Positions 56,601 to 64,000 of a stretch of DNA of 64,000 nucleotides are shown here, in pieces. Source of the stretch: Thielaviopsis euricoi (taxonomy: Eukaryota; Ascomycota; Sordariomycetes; Microascales; Ceratocystidaceae); contig BCHJ01000012.1 in NCBI GenBank assembly GCA_001599615.1, positions 62,001 through 126,000 of the forward strand. The letters are read 5' to 3'. The stretch's first letter is position 1. The number at the start of each line of letters is the position of its first letter. A program made the position numbers and the translations under genes. Below the pieces are notes generated by a model. The model was not told the origin of the DNA. It was given only the letters and a program-made list of their open reading frames with translations, and did not search any database.

Positions 56601-57182
56601 ATTGGGAAGAGAACTATGGATGGGAAGGCTGTGGACTAAAGAACTTTAGGGTTTGGGGCGAAGTGACTAGAAAAATTAAAAACGAGAAGAAAAAAAAAAT
56701 GACGTCGTATCCACCCATGCCGCTGTTGATTTACCACTACTGGATATCAATCAATCAACAACCAACAATCCTAATTCCAATCCCAATTCCAATCCAAAAA
56801 AAAAAAAAAAAAAAAAAAAAAACCGTCAGACCACCGCTTTCTACCTTGCCTCCCCGTATTCTCATCAAACCCCGCCTGTCTGTCTTGTCTTGTCTTGCTC
56901 CCCCTAAGCCACCCACCGCCAATACAGACAAAAGTCCGGCTCTTATTCCCGGGTGCTTAGAAATGGCTGCTGCTGCTGCTGCCTGCACGTATTTGTGTTT
57001 ATCGTCATAAGCTATTCTTTTTTATTTTAATTTATCTTGTTGATCTTCACTTTTTACTTTGCATTCTCGGAATCTGCCTGCCATCTGTAGAATAGTAATA
57101 TAATCGTTTATCTACATCATGTTGTATGTAACTGATCTTTGTACTACCCATTAACAAACCCTAACAAACCCTACTAACCTTA
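50619..57182. other. 6.5-kb gene-free region
   Basis: No protein or RNA gene supported. The left end is AG-rich on + (MFS leader, about 50740-50940). TTAGG pentamers occur three times at about 51550-51568. Homopolymers include T26 at 52706-52731 and A27 at 56796-56822. Weak open frames such as 55772-56185 (137 codons) show no recognisable domain. The right edge contains two CCCTAAC/CCCTACT words directly after the next gene's stop codon. Confidence 0.55.
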
Positions 57183-59103
57183 TCAATCTTCAAGCCCTTC
57201 CCATTCATCTTCGTCCTCGCTTGAATTTGATGCGCCATCTTCTCTCGAGTTCTCTTCTTCGTCTGAACTTGAGCTGCCGTCGCTGTCCTCAGACGATTCA
57301 CTGTCGCTCTCTGAGTCGCTGCTTGCACTTTCCTCCTTATAATCCGGCCGCAGCTCGACAAACGCGCCCGTCTTCTTATCCAGTGGCAGACCCGTGCCGG
57401 GCTGCCGCACGATAACACCCTGCTCATCGCGCACATACGGCTCCTCTTGGTCCTCCTTGCCGCCCGCCGGAAGCTCATCGCGCACAAAGCCCGCCACAAA
57501 GAACCCCATGACGCCGCGCCCGTCGCCCTTGAACGACCGGATACACGCCTGCGCCAGCTCTTCGTCGCCGCCGGCCGCCTGCACATCGCCGCGCACCGGC
57601 CACTCGCGCATTCCACGAACCTGTTCGTGGCGCGCCAGCACGCGCCAGCCGCCGCGCCGCGCCTCGTCCGAGGCCAGCACTGCCCGCACTACTGCCTCGT
57701 TCTCCTCGCCGTGCACCGAGCATGTCGAGTACGTCACGCGCCGCGCCGCCGGGAACGTCAGCGCGTGCAGTACAATCTTGAGCTGGAAGCCGGCCAGTGC
57801 CCGTAGTCGCGCGTCCAGCTCTTGTGCCGAGGATGCTGCAAATATCGGGTTGCCGTCGTCGTCCAGGAGCACGCGCTCAGGCTCGGCTGCTGCGGGCGTT
57901 TCGCTGCTGTCTTCGGCTGGCCGCTTGCGCTTCTTTGTGGCTGCTGCAGGAGCAGCAGCTGCGGCCTTGCCGGCCTTGCCAGGCTTCCCAGCTGTTGCGG
58001 GCACAGCCTTCTTGTCATATGCCTCGGGCAAATGCAGCGTCGGGTTAGAATCGCGCCCGACAATGCCGCTCCCCGAGCAACTAGGATCCAGAATCAACCC
58101 ACCGACAAAGCCCATGCTCTCGGGGTCGGTGCGCAGAAAGTCCTGTCCAAAGGCAATCTTGACGATGTCCTTGGCGCCGGCCACGCCAATCATCTTGGTG
58201 AGGATTTCGCTGCGCGGCTTGCTCTTTTCATATGCATACACCATTGCGCGCCGGCCGCTGTCCACGTGAGCGACAGCGCGCCGCTCGCTCAGAATAGCCG
58301 CCACATGCGACGTCTTGTTGCCGGGCGCCGCACAGCCATCGACCACGTCACCGTGCTCGGGCTGCGGATCCAGCAGATACGCCGGGAAGCACGACGCCTT
58401 GTCCTGCAGGATAATGCGGCCGTCGCGGTACGCCTCGGTCTTGGTGACATCGGTGCCCGGCGCGGCCGCCAGCAGATTGGGAATGTGCTCGTCGACATGC
58501 ACGGCGGTGCCGGCCGGCGCCGCCATGACCTTGGCCACCGAGTCGACCTGCTTGAAGCTCGCAAAGGTGGTGGCTAGCTCGGTGGCTATGTCGCTACGCA
58601 GCGTATTGACGCGGATCCAGCGCGGGTAGCCGGCGTCTTCGGCTTTGCTCTCCACGTCGACGAGGTGGCGCAGCGCTGCTAGCGTCGGCTGCTTGCGCCG
58701 CAGGCGCGCGCGCGTGAGCTCTGAGGCCAGCCGGGCCTTGTGGCGCTCGACGGAGGCGCGCAGGCCGTGCGATGCGGGCAGCGAGATGCCGCCCTTGGCC
58801 AGGAGGAGATCGTGCACAAGCAGCAGGGCCAGAATGGGAGTGATCTTTTGGGTGGTTTGTCAGTCGGCACGCATGGACAAGAGAAAGAAAGGTAGAGCAT
58901 ACCTTGCGCTCGGCTTTTAGTAAATCAGAAGCATCAATCACTTCCTTCAAAACACCGCTCCATTTGCACGATTCAATGGCCAGCGCATACACCTGGGCCG
59001 GCGGCGCTTTGAGATCTTTGCGCTTGAACACGCGGTTTTTCAAGCTGCCGGCCGCCGTGTCAAGCGTGCGCAGCACTTCAGCCGCCTCGTGATACAGAGA
59101 CAT
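57183..59103 (-). CDS. RCM1: 25S rRNA (cytosine-C5) methyltransferase, Rcm1/NSUN5 type
   Basis: Two exons, 59103-58903 and 58844-57183, joined over a 58-nt intron; 620 residues. The N-terminus (YHEAAEVL...KNRVFKRKD, CKWSGVLKEVID, ERKITPILALLLVHDLLLAKGGI) is typical of NSUN5/Rcm1. SAM-binding motif I DGCAAPGNKTS is at 236-246. The two catalytic cysteines are Cys323 in DPSCSGSG and Cys442 in TYSTCSV, as in the Nol1/NSUN fold, where one attacks the base and the other releases it. Between them is a lineage insertion of about 60 residues, Ala/Lys-rich with KKRKRP (about 371-376), a likely nuclear signal. The C-terminus (about 565-620) is a Ser/Asp/Glu tail. The family methylates a conserved cytosine of large-subunit rRNA in the nucleolus. 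Confidence 0.94.
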
Positions 59104-59475
59104 GGAGGGCGGATTTCGACAGTCGTTTGGTAAGAAAGAAATGGACGGACTGAGAGAGTGTGTCGGAAAACATACAAGGGTGGAAAAAAGTTTATTAGTA
59201 GAGGTTTGCGCCAAATTGGGCGGGCCAGCTGGCGGCAGCTGGCATATGAGAGTTTGTGCTACAGAGTGTGGAGCAAACAAGTGGGTCATGAGATTTACAT
59301 TCTGTTATGAGATTTCATTCACATGTTTATGAGATTTATGACTTGTGAGATGTAGTGAAGTTTATAGATTTATCAGATTTATTGAAGTCTATTTGAAGCT
59401 CAGATACACTTGTTTTATTTGCAACGTCTAGATTTACAAAGAAGAAATAAAACAAGAGAAGAGAATAGAAGAAAA
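59104..59475. other. Tandem intergenic, 372 bp
   Basis: Leader of the rRNA methyltransferase and 3' end of the DUF1996 gene. AGATTTAT-like words recur at about 59290-59385 (an imperfect GAGATTTATGA/CATT repeat). No gene seen. Confidence 0.55.
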
Positions 59476-60942
59476 TCAAGCGCCGCGCACGTGACGACGG
59501 CGGCGGCTGTACGGCGTAGTAGTCGCTGTTTCTTGCGCAGTAGAAGTGGCTCCGTCGTCGCTCACAGTCACTGTCTGCCAAACAGTGCGCACAGTGCCTT
59601 TGCACGTCGACTTGAACGTGGTAGCGGGAGTAGGAGCAGAGATGGAGGTGGTCTCGATAGCGGCGACGGCATCGACGTCGGCTTCTTGGTAGGAGGCGGA
59701 GGTAGCTGCGGAGGTAGAGGTGGAGGTGGAGGTGGAGGTGGAGGAAAGAGAAGAGGTGGTAGCGACAGAGGTAGTAGTAGTAGAGAGAGAAGAGGAAGAC
59801 AGAAGAGTGGCAGAAGAAGAAGAGGAAGAAGAGTCATCAGAATCTCCATCCCCAAACTCCCATCCCGTTATCGGCAGTCCGCCCGGCAGCTGCTGAAACG
59901 GTCCATCAACATCCTCGTCAATAAACGGCGGCACCACACACTTCTCGTCGCTCACCTGGTCCGCCACACCTGGACACTGATCCATGCCCGAATCGCCAGC
60001 ATCGCACGTGTCGATGATGTGCTGCAGCAAGTCCTGGTCCCAGCCCGACATGAAATCAGCATGCAGCGAGTATCCGGTAGCATCGCCATTGCTCAGAACA
60101 AACGGCTGAGTGGCGCCACCGGGCGTCCAGCGCTGCAGAAACAGCGGAGTGTTCCAGTACACTTCGATGAACAGATGCGGGGTGTGCACCCAGCCGTCGG
60201 GGCAGTTGGCGCGGCCGGTGGACGAGTTTGCGGCGGTGGGCCAGGCCATGTTGGAGTGGAAGTCGGTCAGGCCGGCAGCCGGGTTGTAGCACGAGGGGAA
60301 GTGGATGTCGGTGCGCATGGGCGAGGCGTAGCCGTCGCACTCCTGGTTGGGGAAGCCCGAGCCCTGGCCCTTGTTGTTGGGGTCCTGCATGCCAATATGG
60401 GTGCCGTCGCTGTCGGCCGGCCACGACGGCGGCACAAACGAGGTGCGCGGACAGGTGATTCCGACAGGCTGGATGGTGCCGTCCATGGGATCGAGCACCT
60501 GGGCGCCGCCCGAGGCCGGCGGGGTGCGCAGCGAGACGTTTCCAGAAACGATGCTGAGGCCGATGGGGAAGGGCTTGATGTCGTCGTCGGTGGGCTCGAA
60601 GAAGTAGTACGCGTTGGTGTAGAAGAGCGGCACGGCCTCGAGGGTGCCGTTGGTGGGGTCGCGGAAGTACAGGCGGGGGAACCAGTAGTTGCTGTGGTCG
60701 CCCTTGAGTTTGGCATTGGTGCAGTTGGCGGCGACGATAGAGTCGCCGGTGGCGGACGGGCCGAAGCCGGAACTGCCCTGCACGGTGTGCACGTGGTTGG
60801 ATACGCCGCCGGGGCTGACGATGGGGTCGATGCGGCCGTTGTGGATGGCGTCGCCGTTGAAGCGCATGACGGCAAACGTGCGGGCAGTTTTAACTGCAGC
60901 GGCGCAGCCGGCGAGAAGGAGTATAACGGGAGAGTGTTTCAT
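59476..60942 (-). CDS. Secreted DUF1996 protein with Ser/Thr-rich tail
   Basis: Single-exon protein of 488 residues. A signal peptide (about 1-20) is followed by the DUF1996 domain at about 37-290: RIDPIVSPGGVSNHVHTVQG near the start (His50, His52), then NYWFPRLYF, DGTHIGMQDP, NQECDGYASPMRTDIHFPSCYNP, HSNMAWP and HLFIEVYWNT. The His/Asp-rich conserved positions resemble a metal or carbohydrate site, but function in this family is not established. About 130 residues after the domain are Ser/Thr-rich, consistent with O-glycosylation. The end is basic (YSRRRRHVRGA) with no GPI signal, so a soluble extracellular or wall-associated protein is likely. Confidence 0.9.
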   Translation of the reverse strand: MKHSPVILLLAGCAAAVKTARTFAVMRFNGDAIHNGRIDPIVSPGGVSNHVHTVQGSSGFGPSATGDSIVAANCTNAKLKGDHSNYWFPRLYFRDPTNGTLEAVPLFYTNAYYFFEPTDDDIKPFPIGLSIVSGNVSLRTPPASGGAQVLDPMDGTIQPVGITCPRTSFVPPSWPADSDGTHIGMQDPNNKGQGSGFPNQECDGYASPMRTDIHFPSCYNPAAGLTDFHSNMAWPTAANSSTGRANCPDGWVHTPHLFIEVYWNTPLFLQRWTPGGATQPFVLSNGDATGYSLHADFMSGWDQDLLQHIIDTCDAGDSGMDQCPGVADQVSDEKCVVPPFIDEDVDGPFQQLPGGLPITGWEFGDGDSDDSSSSSSSATLLSSSSLSTTTTSVATTSSLSSTSTSTSTSTSAATSASYQEADVDAVAAIETTSISAPTPATTFKSTCKGTVRTVWQTVTVSDDGATSTAQETATTTPYSRRRRHVRGA

Positions 60943-61677
60943 GGCGAGTAAAATAAATAAAGAGAGGATAAGGTTGGTAAAGAGTGAGTAATGAGTGAGT
61001 GACTGAGATGCACAGTAAACGAACGTCCTTGGCTAGCAAGGGAAACAGAAAGGAACGTAGACAAAAAGGAATGGAATGGAATGGAGGGGCAAAGCCAAGC
61101 CAGCAGTCTCTAGGACTGACAATGAAAGAGAACCAAAGAGAGCGTGAGTTGTAAAACCATCAGGGACATGAAAGACGGCGCAGATGTGGCCATCTTTATA
61201 CTGCCACGCGTAGACGACGGCGCGACACAGCTGGACTTGGTACTACAAAAAAAAAGAAAGAAATATACAGCGCGATGGAATCCTTGAAATCCATGGGAGA
61301 AGAAAAGAGAAGACAGGGATGCATGTGGTGATCAGTTAGTAAGTCAGTCACTAAGTGACTTGTGATATATTCACTGTCACACGAAGTCTGTTGTGAGTAA
61401 TACAGTTTTCCTTCTTTGTACCTGCATTTCCCTTGTCTTTATTCTTCTTTGTTTATCTCTTTTTCTTATCTTCTCTTCCTCCAATCATTTTCATCTTCAC
61501 GACCCGAGTGGCGTTTGTTGGAAACATTATTTCACGCCCTTTTTTAGCCTATTTTGAGGCCTATTTTAGGTCCCTGTTAGTCAGGCGCTTATTGTATGCA
61601 GGAAGATTCAGCGGCTCTTTTGGTTTTCTTTTTTTCTTTTCTAGTGTTTTTCAGCTGTATTGGGTGCAAACCCCCCC

Positions 61678-61729
<52 letters not shown>

Positions 61730-61762
61730 AACAAAACCTCAATTAATATTACAGTAATACAA
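60943..61762. other. Intergenic with long poly-A tract
   Basis: Leader of the DUF1996 gene on the left, then T-rich sequence. C8 followed by A50 lies at 61671-61728, 34 bp before the tRNA gene. No protein gene supported. Confidence 0.6.
61679..61728 (+). repeat. 50-nt poly-A tract
   Basis: Uninterrupted A50 preceded by C8, the longest homopolymer in the window, just upstream of the tRNA-Val gene. Confidence 0.9.
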
Positions 61763-61856
61763 GGACCGATGGTGTAGTTGGTTATCACGTTTGTCTAACA
61801 ACTTTTCGTAGTTCCTTGGACACAAAAGGTCGGCGGTTCGAGTCCGCCTCGGTTCA
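61763..61856 (+). tRNA. tRNA-Val(AAC) with 20-nt intron
   Basis: Full cloverleaf by eye. The 7-bp acceptor stem pairs 61763-61769 with 61849-61855 (one G-T pair), with discriminator A at 61856. The D arm is GTG/CAC and the anticodon stem TTTGT/ACAAA. The loop is CTAACA plus C, giving anticodon AAC. Variable loop AGGTC; T arm GGCGG-TTCGAGT-CCGCC, a perfect B box. A 20-nt intron at 61801-61820 sits one base 3' of the anticodon, the canonical place. The gene ends without encoded CCA and is followed at once by ten T. Confidence 0.96.
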
Positions 61857-61866
61857 TTTTTTTTTT
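61857..61866 (+). terminator. RNA polymerase III terminator
   Basis: Ten consecutive T directly after the tRNA discriminator base. Confidence 0.9.
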
Positions 61867-62452
61867 GCTTCCCTCTCCTCCTCCTCTACCTTTTTCCATC
61901 TCCCTCGTTCTTGCGCAACATGACTTCCGCCATCTTTAATGCTCCTCCCGGCACTTGTCGGAAATATAACAATATATATATCCAACACATGAACATTTAC
62001 CCCCTTGTGTGACCGCCCCTTTCGGCCTACTTAAAACCTCTTCCTGCAGCCTCTATGCGCAGTTTTTGTGTTTCTTTTTCTTCATTTTCGGCGCTCCGAT
62101 AAACTCACTGACTTATCTCGTTGGCTATTCGCTGCCCTGTTTCATCTGCTTTTGTGCTTTCTTATTCCCTCCTATTTCCTTCGTCTTGTGCCCAGCGCCT
62201 CCATGCAGGTTCGGTCGGTTCTTTATGCTGGCGAGAGATAAAAAAGCCAGCTTGTCACATTATACTCATCACATTATGCTTCCCAGTAGTCTCATTTCAC
62301 TTCGTTTAGCTGTCTCCCTTGCTTTCAATACATTCATCTCGTTTTGTTTGAGAGAAATAAAATGATCCAGATGACAAACGCTCAGTGAGAATCAACTTGG
62401 CCCTGTTTCATGTACCGCAAGTCTAAACCTATCTTCTCTTCCCCTCCCTACA
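61867..62452. other. Intergenic, pyrimidine-rich
   Basis: 586 bp between the tRNA and the 3' end of the aminopeptidase gene. CT-rich with no gene supported. Confidence 0.6.
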
Positions 62453-64000
62453 CTACGCCCCGTTAATCAGCGCCAGCATCTCGTCCACCTCCTTCACCGT
62501 GTTGGTCAGATTGACCGTGCCGTCCTTTGTAATCACCAAGTTATCCTCGATGCGCACGCCGCCCACATCCCAGTACTTTTCCAGCACCGCCGCGTCGATA
62601 AACTTGCTGTGTTTCTCATCCTTGAGGTACGGCTCGATGATGAAGCTGCAAAAGTACACGCCCGGCTCCACCGTAATCACCGATCCGGCCGGCAGCGTGC
62701 CGCGCACCCGCAGATACCGGAACAGCGTGTCGCTGTCAGCGTAGTTCGCATTGCCGCCCGTGTCGTGCGTGTCCATGCCCAGGTAGTGGCCTAGTCCGTG
62801 CGGGAAAAAGGCCACCGACGTGCGCGCCTCCAGAATCGCGTCGCGGTCGCCCTTGAGAATGCCCAGGTCGTGCAGGCCCGCAATCGCCACCTTGTGCGCG
62901 TGCAGGTGCACGTCGTCCCAGCGCACGCCCTCCTTGAGCATGGCGATGCACTCGAGCTGCATGCGCAGCACAATGTCGTAGATGGCCCGCGACTCGGGCG
63001 AAAAGGAGCCCGAGATGGGGAATGTGCGCGTCTATAGCAACGTTTTTAGTTTTAGTTGTCAGCTTTGTTCTTTCTTTGTCTGTCTGTCCATCTCACTTAC
63101 AATGTCCGACGCGTAGCAGTCCCACTCGCAGCCCGCATCCAGCAGCAGGTTCAGCTTGCCCTCCATGGGCTGGTCGTTCTTGACATAGTGCAGCGTAGCC
63201 GCCGCGCGGCCCGTGGCCACAATCGAGTGGTACGCCTGGTCCTTTGCGCCGTGGGCCACGGAGCGCTCCAGGAAGACAGCCTCGAGCTGCTGCTCGTTGG
63301 TAGCCTCCTTGACGCGCTTCATGACGGCGTGGTGGCCGGCCGTCGAAATCACATTGGCCTTCTTGATCAGCGCCAGCTCGTACTCGTCCTTGACCACGCG
63401 GCACGTGTCGACGGCCGTGTGAAGCAGCGACTCGTCAATGTGCACGCCGTGCTTGGCCGCTGCGCCGACAATGCCGCCGACCGAGACGGTGTGCGGAATG
63501 GTGTACAGCGTGGCGGTAGCATCGGCGGCGGCGGCGGCGGTGGCATCGGAGCTGGCACTGGCGTAGCCGGCGAGCACAGAGTCGAGGTCGGTCGAGTACT
63601 TGACGGCGTCAACGTCAAAGGTGGTCTTGGCCTCGTCGATGCTCATGGGCAGGCCGCTCCAGATGACGCTGTCGGGGTCGATGGGCGGGATGAACAGGGT
63701 CGAGTGTTCGGTGGTGGTGTCGTAGAGGAAGAAGCAATCGGCGAGCTTGCAGCCGGTCAGGTAGAAAAAAGCGCGGCGCTGGCTAGAGGGGAGGAGTTAG
63801 CTGGAAGGGAAAATATTAAATAGAGGAAGGAAATATATTAAAAAGCGGAAGGAAAGAAAAAGAAAGCGGAGGAAAACAGAAAAAGAAAGCGGAGGAAAAC
63901 AGAAAAAGAAACTCACCGAAACGGCTCCGGCTCATCATTGTCCTCCAGCAGCTTCGTCTGCCGGCCCTCCACATACAGAATGGCCTTATGGCCGACCGGG
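62453..64000 (-). CDS. PEPP: Xaa-Pro aminopeptidase/prolidase (PEPP type), 5' end cut by window
   Basis: Three exon parts visible: 64000-63917 (enters from beyond the window), 63782-63101 and 63031-62453, with introns of 134 and 69 nt; 447 residues seen, with perhaps 30-50 N-terminal residues missing. The pita-bread metallopeptidase ligands are all present: the two Asp in LLLDAGCEWDCYASDI, His in FFPHGLGHYLGMD, Glu in TVEPGVYF and Glu in VRIEDN. Blocks such as EPEPFRQRRAFFYLTGC, GAKDQAYHSIV and LEKYWDVGGVRIEDN match fungal PEPP proteins. The enzyme releases or splits residues before proline in peptides using two manganese ions, probably in the cytosol. An alanine/aspartate low-complexity patch (coding near 63510-63560) is a local oddity. 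Confidence 0.94.

Noticed and set aside
59410..60951. 513-codon open frame on + opposite the DUF1996 gene
   Set aside because: It is the antisense of a clear DUF1996 coding frame; the protein is low complexity with no domain.

Overview
The window is nuclear DNA from a filamentous-type ascomycete fungus. Introns are short (mostly 56-75 nt), with GTRAGT-like donors and a strong CTAAC / TACTAAC branch site about 10-20 nt before the acceptor. Leaders are pyrimidine-rich on the coding strand. The gene set (velvet regulator, DUF1996, a DUF7729-like GPI protein, SARAF, PEPP-type prolidase, Dcr2-type metallophosphatase) fits Pezizomycotina or a close relative better than budding yeasts, which lack velvet proteins. 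All family assignments come from reading motifs; no database search was run.

Layout. 0-8 kb: a membrane-anchored metallophosphatase (+), a four-helix membrane protein with long disordered tails (+) and a velvet-family regulator (-). 7.7-16.3 kb: a gene-free, simple-repeat-rich stretch of 8.6 kb. 16.3-17.6 kb: a GPI-anchored secreted protein (-). 17.6-21.4 kb: another gene-free stretch. 21.4-25.5 kb: a full-length ABCB-type multidrug transporter (-). 27.5-31.4 kb: a head-to-head pair, mitochondrial succinyl-CoA:3-ketoacid CoA-transferase (-) and 3-ketoacyl-CoA thiolase (+). 31.5-33.4 kb: a PHO89-type phosphate transporter (-). 34.5-35.3 kb: a SARAF-like ER protein (+). 35.7-38.4 kb: BRE1 (-). 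40.5-42.6 kb: BDP1 (+). 43.6-45.9 kb: RAD23 (-), with seven exons. 48.7-50.6 kb: an MFS exporter (-). 50.6-57.2 kb: a third large gene-free stretch. 57.2-59.1 kb: RCM1-like 25S rRNA methyltransferase (-). 59.5-60.9 kb: a DUF1996 secreted protein (-). 61.8 kb: an intron-containing tRNA-Val(AAC). 62.5-64.0 kb: the 3' part of a PEPP-type aminopeptidase/prolidase (-), cut by the window end.

Most genes are unlinked housekeeping functions. The exception is the CoA-transferase/thiolase pair. They share a 1.0 kb promoter, act on neighbouring steps of acyl/acetoacetyl-CoA metabolism, and each carries its own array of about three 44-45 bp direct repeats just upstream of the start codon. The phosphate transporter promoter carries two CACGTG boxes, as expected for Pho4/NUC-1 control. 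No intact transposon, CRISPR array or secondary-metabolite cluster was seen.
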